Shown here: positions 1 to 6,097 of the stretch, one piece after another
Numbering within the stretch: the first letter of the stretch is position 1
Layout of the letters: each line of letters opens with the position of its first letter
NCBI GenBank assembly: GCA_022600255.1
Contig: JAHZKU010000047.1
Location: 1-7,725 of the forward strand
From: Actinomycetes bacterium
GTDB lineage: Bacteria; Actinomycetota; Actinomycetes; S36-B12; GCA-2699445
Length of the DNA: 7,725 nt
Reading direction: 5' to 3'
Translations under genes and position numbers: made by a program
The notes under the pieces: model-generated
Databases searched by the model: none
What the model was told of the DNA's origin: nothing
Seen by the model: only the letters and a program-made list of their open reading frames with translations

Positions 1-61
1 ACACATCATCATACGCGAATATCGGTGTTGGCGTTTAGGCGCGATTGGTTAGGGAAGCACC

Positions 62-91
62 CAAGTGACGCACCTGCTGGTGCGTCACTTG
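62..91. repeat. Perfect 13-bp inverted repeat, possible terminator hairpin
   Basis: Arms CAAGTGACGCACC (62-74) and GGTGCGTCACTTG (79-91) are exact reverse complements around the 4-nt loop TGCT. The DNA is symmetric, so either strand could fold it. Neither side has a real T-tract: GCGGAGTTTC follows on the plus strand, and GGTGCTTCCC would follow on a minus transcript. It lies about 150 nt beyond the aldolase stop codon. It could be a distal terminator for the aldolase mRNA, a terminator for a gene left of the window, or a protein-binding site. The inverted repeat is certain; the function is not. Confidence 0.6.
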
Positions 92-105
92 CGGAGTTTC
101 TCGGT

Positions 106-135
106 GGCGACCATCCCCCCTCCCTACTGGTCGCC
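106..135. repeat. Short 8-bp inverted repeat with 14-nt loop
   Basis: GGCGACCA (106-113) pairs with TGGTCGCC (128-135) around a C-rich 14-nt loop. It is weak alone, but its GGTCGNC core recurs in both neighbouring inverted repeats (162-192 and 202-223), so it is listed as part of that cluster. Confidence 0.35.
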
Positions 136-161
136 CAGCCTGCGTCAAGGCACCGAGTCCC

Positions 162-192
162 ACGGTCGTCGGCCCGTTGGGCCGGCGACCGT
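162..192 (+). repeat. 14-bp GC-rich hairpin, possible terminator
   Basis: Bases 162-175 (ACGGTCGTCGGCCC) pair with 179-192 (GGGCCGGCGACCGT) around the loop GTT. The single non-Watson-Crick position is T169/G185. This is a G·U wobble in a plus-strand RNA but an A·C mismatch in a minus-strand RNA, so the hairpin is better formed in rightward transcripts. Two more T follow the right arm (193-194) before CC, so the T-tract is short. It could terminate rightward transcription entering from the left, or be part of a structured 3' region of the aldolase mRNA. The strand assignment rests only on the wobble asymmetry. Confidence 0.4.
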
Positions 193-201
193 TTCCGTCG
201 T

Positions 202-223
202 GGTCGGCCGCGCGCGGCCGACC
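202..223. repeat. Perfect 22-bp palindrome 22 nt past the aldolase stop
   Basis: The 22 bases from 202 to 223 equal their own reverse complement. The half-site is GGTCGGCCGCG and the centre lies between 212 and 213. It is the first inverted repeat met by a transcript leaving the aldolase gene, so it may stabilise or end that mRNA. A gapless palindrome cannot form a normal hairpin loop without opening a few central pairs, so a site for a dimeric DNA-binding protein is an alternative. There is no T-tract on either side. Confidence 0.45.
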
Positions 224-244
224 TAGTGACACCGCCGCACGGGC

Positions 245-1297
245 TTAGGCGATCGTGACCTCATCACACAGGTAGACGTCCTGCACGGCATTGAGGATCT
301 CCACACCGTCGGCCATCGGCTTCTGGAAAGCCTTCCGCCCCGTGATCAACCCGGTGCCGCCGGCGCGCTTGTTGATCACAGCCGTCCGCACCGCCTGCCC
401 CAGATCGTTGTCACCCGACGCACCGCCGGAGTTGATTAAACCACTACGGCCCATGTAGCAGCCAGCAACCTGGTATCGAGTGAGATCGATGGGATGATCC
501 GTGGTCAGCTCTGAGTAGACCAGCGGACTGGTCTTGCCAAACCCGATGGCCGGGTATCCGCCATTGTTCTCAGCCTGCTTCTGCTTGATGATGTCCGCTT
601 GCAGCGTGACACCGAGGTGGTTGGCTTGATTCGTCAGATCCGCAGCCACCGCGTAGTCCACCCCGTCCTTCTTGAACGCTGAGTTGCGCAGGTAGCACCA
701 AAGAATCGTGACCATCCCCAGCTCGTGCGCTTGGGCGAACGCTTTGGAGATGCCCACCAGTTGCTCTCGGGAACCCTCCGAGCCCCAGTAGATCGTGGCA
801 CCAACGCCAACACACCCCATATCGAAGGCTTGTTGCACCGACGCAAATTCGGTTTGCTCAAAGATGTTCGGATACGTGAGCAGTTCGTTGTGATTCAGCT
901 TCAGGATGAAGGGAATCTTGTGGGCGTACTTGCGCGCCACCGAACCAAGCACCCCTAGTGTGGACGCCACAGCGTTGCAGCCGCCGTCCATAGCCAGTTT
1001 CACGATGTTTTCTGGGTCGAAATACGCGGGGTTGGGAGCGAACGAAGCGCCCGCCGAATGTTCGATGCCCTGGTCCACCGGCAAGATCGACATGTAGCCC
1101 GTCCCGCCAAGCCGACCATGGTTCAGCAACGCCTGATAATTCCGTAACACCGGCACGCTACGATCGGACTGGGACACCACCCGATCTACAAAATCCCCAC
1201 CTGGCAGATAAAGCTGGTCCGCTGAGATCGTGGTGCACTCGTGGGTGAGCAGGTCGTCCGCTTCATCCCCGAGTTGCTGAGTAATCGTGTCAATCAT
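245..1297 (-). CDS. fbaB: Class I fructose-bisphosphate aldolase (FbaB/DhnA type)
   Basis: Cytoplasmic enzyme for reversible cleavage of fructose 1,6-bisphosphate to dihydroxyacetone phosphate and glyceraldehyde 3-phosphate, in glycolysis and gluconeogenesis. The 350-aa length matches E. coli FbaB as I recall it. Family signatures seen are LPVDQGIEHS at 72-81, the LKLNHNELL stretch at 132-140, and LQADIIKQK at 232-240, whose Lys238 is the likely Schiff-base lysine. Near the C terminus are the Gly-rich phosphate-binding segments GGASGDNDL (291-299) and ITGRKAFQKP (318-327). It is the metal-independent DhnA-type class I enzyme, not the zinc class II type common in actinobacteria. The ATG start is supported by AAGGAG (1308-1303) 5 nt upstream. 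The gene is monocistronic here, divergent from a DUF4229-like gene across 66 bp. The specificity call rests on motif recall; other DhnA-family aldolases are the main alternative. Confidence 0.93.
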   Translation of the reverse strand: MIDTITQQLGDEADDLLTHECTTISADQLYLPGGDFVDRVVSQSDRSVPVLRNYQALLNHGRLGGTGYMSILPVDQGIEHSAGASFAPNPAYFDPENIVKLAMDGGCNAVASTLGVLGSVARKYAHKIPFILKLNHNELLTYPNIFEQTEFASVQQAFDMGCVGVGATIYWGSEGSREQLVGISKAFAQAHELGMVTILWCYLRNSAFKKDGVDYAVAADLTNQANHLGVTLQADIIKQKQAENNGGYPAIGFGKTSPLVYSELTTDHPIDLTRYQVAGCYMGRSGLINSGGASGDNDLGQAVRTAVINKRAGGTGLITGRKAFQKPMADGVEILNAVQDVYLCDEVTIA

Positions 1298-1302
1298 GCT
1301 GG

Positions 1303-1308
1303 CTCCTT
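1303..1308 (-). promoter_or_regulatory. Strong Shine-Dalgarno of the aldolase gene
   Basis: AAGGAG on the minus strand, 5 nt before the ATG at 1297-1295. It fixes the start of the aldolase and contrasts with the plus-strand neighbours, which have no usable ribosome-binding site. The aldolase mRNA must therefore have a leader, with its promoter within or beyond the 66-bp divergent gap. I cannot pick a convincing -35/-10 pair for it. Confidence 0.75.
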
Positions 1309-1352
1309 CTTCGATCCGTACTCCCTCATTTCCGAGCCTAGTAGTTTCGACG

Positions 1353-1363
1353 TATCGTTGGGC
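1353..1363 (+). promoter_or_regulatory. Possible leaderless promoter -10 for the DUF4229-like gene
   Basis: TATCGT (1353-1358) fits the TANNNT pattern and ends 5 nt before the ATG at 1364. No purine-rich ribosome-binding site lies upstream, so transcription may begin at or next to the start codon. No clear -35 is seen. This is the weakest of the three similar sites, because the spacing is one base shorter than in the other two. Confidence 0.35.
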
Positions 1364-1696
1364 ATGGCCATTCTCATATACACCGGATTGCGGCTACTGC
1401 TGCTGTTCGCGGTCCTTGGATTGTTCTTCGCGCTCGGCATGCGGGGGATCTTGTTGCTGGTCGCCGGGTTCGCCGTCAGCGCCGTGCTCAGCTACTTCCT
1501 GTTGACCGGACCCCGCGCGGCGCTGGCGACGAAGATGTCCGGATTCTTCGGCGGCATTAATGCCAAAATCGACGCGGCCACAACGGCTGAGGATGATGCC
1601 GCGACGCCCGAGGCCAAGCCCAGCAGCACAACAACCGCAGCGGATGTGGATCTTCGGGAGGATTCCGGCACAAAGTCGGACACCGCTGAGAAATAG
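1364..1696 (+). CDS. DUF4229-like small membrane protein
   Basis: A 110-aa protein. Two hydrophobic helices lie at about residues 3-24 and 28-47, joined by a tight turn (GMRG). A segment ending GGINAKIDAATTAEDDAA and an acidic, Thr/Ala-rich tail of about 40 residues follow. The pattern of YTGLRL at the N terminus, LSYFLL at the end of helix 2, and INAKIDAA followed by acidic residues matches my memory of the actinobacterial DUF4229 family (PF14012), whose function is unknown. The frame is open back to 1241, but that extension overlaps the 5' end of the aldolase gene. The ATG at 1364 places the first helix at the N terminus as usual for the family. A -10-like hexamer sits directly upstream. 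The gene ends 24 nt before the next plus-strand gene. Confidence 0.8.
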   Translation: MAILIYTGLRLLLLFAVLGLFFALGMRGILLLVAGFAVSAVLSYFLLTGPRAALATKMSGFFGGINAKIDAATTAEDDAATPEAKPSSTTTAADVDLREDSGTKSDTAEK

Positions 1697-1708
1697 GTCG
1701 CGCCTCGG

Positions 1709-1720
1709 TAGATTCGGGGC
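1709..1720 (+). promoter_or_regulatory. Leaderless promoter -10 for the hydrolase-like gene
   Basis: TAGATT (1709-1714) is followed by exactly 6 nt (CGGGGC) and then ATG at 1721. If the A of the ATG is +1, the hexamer covers -12 to -7, the standard place of a -10 element. There is no Shine-Dalgarno, as GGGG at 1716-1719 is too close to the start. I see no good -35. Inferred from spacing; transcription start mapping would decide. Confidence 0.5.
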
Positions 1721-2977
1721 ATGACCGCACAGACGCCCCTGGACACAGACGCGATCCAAGCTGCCTTGGATCGCGAAGACTACGAAACTGTCATCACACA
1801 GGTGCGGGCCGCGATTGCGGCCGACCCGGCTGGCGCGGTCACCGACCCGGTGATTGCCGACTGGATCGGGCGGCGATTTCGCAACATCTTCATCACTGAG
1901 TGTGAAGCCGATCCGGAGGCTCGCAAGCACTCCGAAGCCCCATTCCCGCTGAAGTTGGTGGACCCGCGAGATCAACGAGAGAAGATCGCCGGCAAGATGC
2001 TCCGAATCGTGAGTGACGCCGAGATTCATGCGGAAATGCCGCCGGCACACGCACCGCCACTCACCAACACCACCCTGCTTTTTGCACCTGGCCTCCTCAC
2101 CGGCCTCCTGCCAAATCTGGCGTTTCAATCCGTCTGGCCCCAGATCGAGAACCGTTTCGGCCTGCGGGTTTTGGCCGCCGACAGCCATCCGATGCGGTCT
2201 ACCGACGCTAACGTTGCGGATCTCGAAAACGCCATTGAACGTGGGATCGGCGTGGCCCCTGATCCGGAGGGCTCCCTGATCACTGAGGCCGATAACCCAA
2301 CACCACCGGGTGACGTGTTGCTGATCGGCTACAGCAAGGGATCACCGGACATCCTGTCGCTGTTGGTGCAGCGCCCTGATCTGGCTCCCCGGATTCGGGG
2401 CATCATCGGGTGGGCCGGCGCCATCGGCGGTTCATATCTGGCCGACGACATTTACCAGCAACTGACGTCACTGAAGTTGCCCACATCCACCGGCGACCTC
2501 ACCAAAGATGTCACCCGGGCCGTCATGAAGTTGGCCCCCATCACCCAGATTCGCAAGATCGATCGCCGGATTCCCGAATATGACATCGTTGGCGCGATTC
2601 GCTCGCTGACCACAACGGCGCGCGCAGAGTTCTTGGCTGAGCACAGGGATGAGATCGCTGCACTCGGGATTCCGATGTTCACGTTCACAGGCGCCACAAC
2701 CGCGTTTGACGTTCCTTACTTTCAGTTCCGCGGCACGATGGAGTTGGCCCAGAAGGACCTGCACAACGACATGCAGCTGGTCCAAGCGCAGGCCCGATTC
2801 CCCGCCGAGATGGGAACCCAGGTCGCGATGTTGTGGGGCAATCACTGGGATCTGTCTTACGACGCATTCCCGTGGTACACCACGATGGGATCCACAAAAC
2901 TCAAAGATCCGTTTGCGCGGCGGGCGGCGATGAGCAGCATCGTGCAACTGATGGCTGAGTTGGGCTTACTGGACTGA
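1721..2977 (+). CDS. Putative alpha/beta-hydrolase-fold protein, function unknown
   Basis: A 418-aa protein without signal peptide or membrane helix, probably cytoplasmic. The first ~110 residues look helical, charged and unlike a known domain to me. From about 117 an alpha/beta-hydrolase pattern appears: strand TLLFAPGLLTG (118-128), likely carrying the oxyanion-hole region; strand RVLAADSHP (149-157); strand DVLLIGYSKG (198-207) with the nucleophile elbow G-Y-S205-K-G; then IIGWAGAIGG (228-237). A late strand, PMFTFTGAT (318-326), is followed by GNHWDLSYDAF (373-383), where His375 could be the catalytic histidine. The acid residue is unclear; the late-strand region and HND350 are candidates. 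A lipase, esterase or thioesterase-like role is possible, but no substrate can be named. It appears to have its own leaderless promoter, so it need not belong functionally with the cytochrome operon. Confidence 0.72.
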   Translation: MTAQTPLDTDAIQAALDREDYETVITQVRAAIAADPAGAVTDPVIADWIGRRFRNIFITECEADPEARKHSEAPFPLKLVDPRDQREKIAGKMLRIVSDAEIHAEMPPAHAPPLTNTTLLFAPGLLTGLLPNLAFQSVWPQIENRFGLRVLAADSHPMRSTDANVADLENAIERGIGVAPDPEGSLITEADNPTPPGDVLLIGYSKGSPDILSLLVQRPDLAPRIRGIIGWAGAIGGSYLADDIYQQLTSLKLPTSTGDLTKDVTRAVMKLAPITQIRKIDRRIPEYDIVGAIRSLTTTARAEFLAEHRDEIAALGIPMFTFTGATTAFDVPYFQFRGTMELAQKDLHNDMQLVQAQARFPAEMGTQVAMLWGNHWDLSYDAFPWYTTMGSTKLKDPFARRAAMSSIVQLMAELGLLD

Positions 2978-3010
2978 CAAAAGCCTGCGACCGTTGCCCT
3001 TGGGTTCAGG

Positions 3011-3022
3011 TATAAGGGAGTC
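3011..3022 (+). promoter_or_regulatory. Leaderless promoter -10 for the small membrane gene
   Basis: TATAAG (3011-3016) is followed by exactly 6 nt (GGAGTC) and the ATG at 3023, the same geometry as at 1709-1721. The purine stretch AAGGGAG (3014-3020) ends only 2 nt before the ATG, too close to serve as a normal ribosome-binding site. That favours reading it as promoter plus leaderless start. A small inverted repeat CCCTT (2997-3001) / AAGGG (3014-3018) overlaps the hexamer and is probably chance. Confidence 0.5.
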
Positions 3023-3439
3023 ATGACCCCCGAAACTGCCACTCCAACTCCGCCGCAACTGACGCCAGGGCCCAGCGCGGTCAGCTACCACAGCAGAATC
3101 GCGGGCTGGTTCATCACGTTTGGGGCCTGCCTGGCCGCAGCCGCACTGGTCATCGAAATCCCCGGAATTCCGCTCCCCTGGGAAATCGGAGGCCTGCTGG
3201 CCGTCGTCAGCCTATTTGCGCTAACCCGTGGGATCAAGGCGCTAGGGCTCTACCATCGCGCCAATGAGCGGGAAGTCGCCGGAGGCTACACCACCGTAGC
3301 CGCACGCAAGACCATCCGTGCGAACAAGCAGCGTGTCAACACCGCGGATTTGTGGGTGCTCGCCCCAGACTCCGGAGCGGTGGTTCGTAAGCCAGCGGTC
3401 TCGACCAGCCAGTCACCGGGCCATCCACCTAGTCAGTGA
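3023..3439 (+). CDS. Small membrane protein with two predicted helices, unknown function
   Basis: A 138-aa protein I do not recognise. A Pro/Thr-rich N-terminal tail (residues 1-20) precedes two hydrophobic segments at about 27-46 and 54-70, separated by a short Pro/Gly turn (EIPGIPLPWE). A cytoplasm-like basic stretch follows (YHRANEREVAGGYTTV, then ARKTIRANKQR). A short motif LWVLAPDSGAVVRKP (110-124) lies before a Ser/Pro-rich tail. GYTT followed by LWxL-P-sG-VvR looks like conserved sequence, as if the C-terminal part faces the cytoplasm and folds or binds something; this is an impression, not a family match. It lies between the hydrolase-like gene (45-bp gap) and the convergent end of the cytochrome operon (43-bp gap). 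GC-rich codon third positions and a leaderless-type start support it as real. Confidence 0.7.
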   Translation: MTPETATPTPPQLTPGPSAVSYHSRIAGWFITFGACLAAAALVIEIPGIPLPWEIGGLLAVVSLFALTRGIKALGLYHRANEREVAGGYTTVAARKTIRANKQRVNTADLWVLAPDSGAVVRKPAVSTSQSPGHPPSQ

Positions 3440-3482
3440 GTAATCACTACCCATCTCACCCGCGAACGTTTAGCCTCCGACT

Positions 3483-4532
3483 TCAGACCCCGGAGTAAGA
3501 GTGCAGCCCGGGGAACAACAGGTTGACGCCGAAGTAGTTGAACACATAGGCGGCGAGTCCCACGATCGCCAGGATCGCAGCTTTGCGGCCCTTCCAACCG
3601 GCCGTGGTGCGCGCATGTAAATAGCCAGCGAAGATGACCCATGTGATGAATGCCCAGGTCTCTTTGGGATCCCAGCCCCAATAGCGGCCCCACGCACTCT
3701 CCGCCCAGATAGCGCCCGCCACCACGGCGAAGGTCCACAAAGGGAAGGCGAATGCGATCAACTTGTACGAGAGCCGGTCTAGGGTCTGAGCATCCGGCAA
3801 GCGCTGGCCAAACGAAACGACACCACGAGATATCGCCCCTTTGCCAGGTCGATCTGCCCGGTCCGAAATCAGATACAACGCGGCCAACGCCCCGGCGACC
3901 GTAAAGGCCCCCCCGCAGATGATCGCGGCCGACACATGGATAACCAGCCAGTAGGACTGCAGGGCCGGCACGAGTTGCGCAGCCTCGGTGTACAACACCG
4001 TGACGGCCAGCCCCAAAGTCAACAGCACCGCCGGGATAACAAACAGCCCGAGCCAGCGGACGTCCCGGAAGATTGACACCACCAAGTACACCCCGAGCAC
4101 CGCGAGGGCGCTGGAGATTGAGAACTCGTACATGTTGCCCCACGGGGCCCGTTCGGCCCACACACCGCGCGTGGCAACCCCGGCAAACAGCAGCACGAAA
4201 CCGAGCCACGACAACGCGATGGCGATATTGCCGGCACGCCGGCCTGGGGGCAGCCGATCCGAATCCGGTTCGGCGTGGGTGTCGCCAACGCCCGCGAATG
4301 CCGCTGGCACCTTGCTGCCGCGAGCGCCAGTGTCACCGCCAACCGCAGTGCGCTCGGCTCCGGCGTTGGCAAGCTCGGGGATCTCGGCTGAGTCAGTGGC
4401 GCGAAGATCGACCGTCCGGGTGCGCCGAGCCGAGAAGGCCGCCGCAAATCCGAACGTCGCAATAAACAGGACCAGCATGGACCCGTAGATCAGAAGGTTC
4501 GAGACCTCGGCTAAGGACTGTTGATCACTCAC
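3483..4532 (-). CDS. ccsB: Cytochrome c biogenesis protein CcsB (ResC/CcsA family)
   Basis: Heme-handling subunit of the System II cytochrome c synthase. With ResB it moves heme across the membrane and joins it to apocytochrome c on the outer face. The 349 residues carry about eight hydrophobic segments (near 12-33, 102-122, 133-152, 159-180, 196-220, 256-277, 290-306, 317-337). The tryptophan-rich heme-binding loop WGRYWGWDPKETW is at 281-293. Histidines that fit the family's axial heme ligands are His199 (WLVIHV), His306 (YLHAR) and His344 near the C terminus (LHSYSG); PWGNMYEF (130-137) is another family block. Between helices 1 and 2 lies a polar Ala/Arg/Asp-rich stretch (about 35-100), seen in actinobacterial members as I recall. 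The start is GTG, overlapping the resB stop as GTGA, with AAAGGTGG (4546-4539) upstream. It is the last gene of the operon. Confidence 0.95.
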   Translation of the reverse strand: MSDQQSLAEVSNLLIYGSMLVLFIATFGFAAAFSARRTRTVDLRATDSAEIPELANAGAERTAVGGDTGARGSKVPAAFAGVGDTHAEPDSDRLPPGRRAGNIAIALSWLGFVLLFAGVATRGVWAERAPWGNMYEFSISSALAVLGVYLVVSIFRDVRWLGLFVIPAVLLTLGLAVTVLYTEAAQLVPALQSYWLVIHVSAAIICGGAFTVAGALAALYLISDRADRPGKGAISRGVVSFGQRLPDAQTLDRLSYKLIAFAFPLWTFAVVAGAIWAESAWGRYWGWDPKETWAFITWVIFAGYLHARTTAGWKGRKAAILAIVGLAAYVFNYFGVNLLFPGLHSYSGV

Positions 4533-4546
4533 TGAATGCCACCTTT
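4529..4546 (-). promoter_or_regulatory. resB-ccsB coupling site: SD and GTGA stop/start overlap
   Basis: On the minus strand AAAGGTGG (4546-4539) lies 6 nt before the GTG start of ccsB (4532-4530). The resB stop TGA (4531-4529) overlaps that start to give GTGA. The Shine-Dalgarno supports GTG as the true start, and the 4-nt overlap implies translational coupling of the two partner subunits. Confidence 0.7.
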
Positions 4547-6097
4547 CGAAGTTGGCCTGTGGGATTGCGCAAGGTGCTCAGCAAGAGCGGAGACCTCTGG
4601 TTCCATGTCCTGGTTTTCACCGCGGGCGGCTCCTGCCACGATAACCGATTCCTCATCGGCGACGACCCAGATCCGACGCCGGCGAATGAAGAGACTCGCG
4701 GTCAGGCCTAGCAGCGCGACCCCAATCGCGATCAGGGCCCACAATCCGCCCGGGTCATGTGCCACCTTCACTGAAATCCAGCGATCATATCCGGCGAACT
4801 CCACGGACCCCGCATTGTCCGGCAATTCCCAGGTGTCCCCCACCCGCATCGACTCTAGGCCGATCTGTTGCATGTTCTCTGAATCTAGGGTGAAGATGCT
4901 TTGCGGCTCACCGGCGTCCAAGCCTAGGTCTCCGGTAAACGCCGACACGAACAGGCCGGGATCGTCCGGCGCTGGAAATGTGGAGATCGGACCCGTCTCT
5001 TCAAACACCGCCGCCGTCGGTAAGAACAGTCCGCGCAAACCCAGCTGCGGGGTGATGTCGGGAACCTTGACCACACCTGTGGAGGTGAACTCTGGGTCTC
5101 GGGGCAGGAAGACCACAGAGTCGTCAAAGCGCACTTGTCCCTCGGAATCCTTCACCACCACGCGGGGGGCATATCCGTGCCCGATCAAGAACACCTTGGT
5201 GCCATCAACTTCGACGGGTTCATTCACCCCAAGCTGCTGGGTGACCGGGGTCTCGCCAGGCACGGTGGTTGTGACCGTTGCGTCGAAGTTTAGTGGAGTT
5301 CCGCGTTGTGTCTCGGAGCGATCAAAATCCACCGCGAAGTCGTCCAGGTCTAGGGAGAACGCTGGGGCGGCCTCTAGGTCAGCAAAGCGACCCGCGGTGA
5401 ACGTATCGTATTGAGAGACCGTGTTCGAGAACCCGTTGCCTTCGCGAATGACCACATTTCCATTCCAGCCGGCCAGAGCCCCCCAAGCGATCGCGATCAG
5501 CACCACCAGCAAGCCCAGGTGAAAGATCTCGTTCCCGGTTTCGCGACTGACACCCTTTTCGGCGCTCACCCAGCCATCACCGGACTTGACTCGCCACCGC
5601 CCCTTCTTGAGTCGATTGGCCACGGCCCCCAAGGCAGCATCGGGTTCAGCCGCCTCGATCTGCACGTGCTCAATTCGGCTCAAATTCTTGGGTGGTTCGG
5701 GCGGTCCCGCCCGCAGCGCCCGCCAGTGCAAGCGGGTCCGTGGCAGCACACAACCCACCAGCGATATGAAGAGCAGAAGGTAGATGGCCGAAAACCAGGC
5801 CGATCCGTACACGTCGAACATGGCCAAGGCATCCAGGACCGGGGCCAGGCTGGGGTTAGCCTCAAAATAGGCGTTGACGGCCAGTGGGTCAGACGTACGC
5901 TGCGGGAACAGACTGCCAGGAATCGCGGCCAGCGCGAGCAAGAGCAAGAGGATCAGGGCCGTCCGCATGGTGATGAGGCGGCGCCACGCCCAACGCCCCC
6001 AACCCAGCAGACTCAGCCCAGTCGGTGCCGGCGCTTGGGTATCCATCGGGTCCGCATGCGTGCGGAACTCGGTTGGCGACGAGACAGGGGCGTTCAT
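4529..6097 (-). CDS. resB: Cytochrome c biogenesis protein ResB (Ccs1)
   Basis: Partner of CcsB in the System II cytochrome c synthase; it is thought to hold apocytochrome c and help carry heme. The 522-aa length is normal for actinobacterial ResB. The N terminus has about 40 cytoplasmic residues. Helix 1 is at about 45-65 (TMRTALILLLLLALAAIPGS), helix 2 at about 101-119 followed by the basic stretch PRTRLHWRALR, and helix 3 at about 190-210 beginning EIFHLGLL, with His193 as the family's conserved histidine. A large soluble extracytoplasmic domain spans about 211-449 and is rich in beta-type sequence. It ends in VAHDPGG (445-451) just before helix 4 (about 452-471), followed by RRRR and a cytoplasmic tail. 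ATG directly follows the ccdA stop TAG with no gap. I see no strong Shine-Dalgarno, so translation probably depends on ribosomes finishing ccdA. Confidence 0.95.
   Translation of the reverse strand: MNAPVSSPTEFRTHADPMDTQAPAPTGLSLLGWGRWAWRRLITMRTALILLLLLALAAIPGSLFPQRTSDPLAVNAYFEANPSLAPVLDALAMFDVYGSAWFSAIYLLLFISLVGCVLPRTRLHWRALRAGPPEPPKNLSRIEHVQIEAAEPDAALGAVANRLKKGRWRVKSGDGWVSAEKGVSRETGNEIFHLGLLVVLIAIAWGALAGWNGNVVIREGNGFSNTVSQYDTFTAGRFADLEAAPAFSLDLDDFAVDFDRSETQRGTPLNFDATVTTTVPGETPVTQQLGVNEPVEVDGTKVFLIGHGYAPRVVVKDSEGQVRFDDSVVFLPRDPEFTSTGVVKVPDITPQLGLRGLFLPTAAVFEETGPISTFPAPDDPGLFVSAFTGDLGLDAGEPQSIFTLDSENMQQIGLESMRVGDTWELPDNAGSVEFAGYDRWISVKVAHDPGGLWALIAIGVALLGLTASLFIRRRRIWVVADEESVIVAGAARGENQDMEPEVSALAEHLAQSHRPTSKGGIQ

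Noticed and set aside
1..258. Plus-strand frame open from the left edge to 258
   Set aside because: It runs through all four inverted repeats and overlaps the aldolase 3' end. The Arg/Pro/Ser-rich product resembles no protein, and codon third positions lack the bias of the real genes. GC-rich palindromes explain the absence of stops.
1241..1363. Upstream ATG at 1241 as start of the DUF4229-like protein
   Set aside because: It would overlap the aldolase 5' coding region by 57 bp and add 41 residues without hydrophobic or family-like character. The ATG at 1364 gives the expected N-terminal helix.
1394..2188. 264-aa minus-strand frame opposite the DUF4229-like and hydrolase-like genes
   Set aside because: It spans two real plus-strand genes and the gap between them, and its product is Gly/Arg/His/Cys-rich without recognisable motifs. 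It is an antisense shadow of GC-biased codons.
3435..3448. Hairpin AGTGA-GTAA-TCACT between the convergent ends of the small membrane gene and ccsB
   Set aside because: Only 5 bp, AT-containing, with no T-tract, and its left arm includes the stop codon. It is too weak to call a terminator; I see no convincing terminator in this 43-bp gap.
3433..4209. 258-aa minus-strand frame overlapping ccsB
   Set aside because: Alternative frame of ccsB; Arg/Gly/Val-rich and motif-free, while the ccsB frame holds all the family residues.
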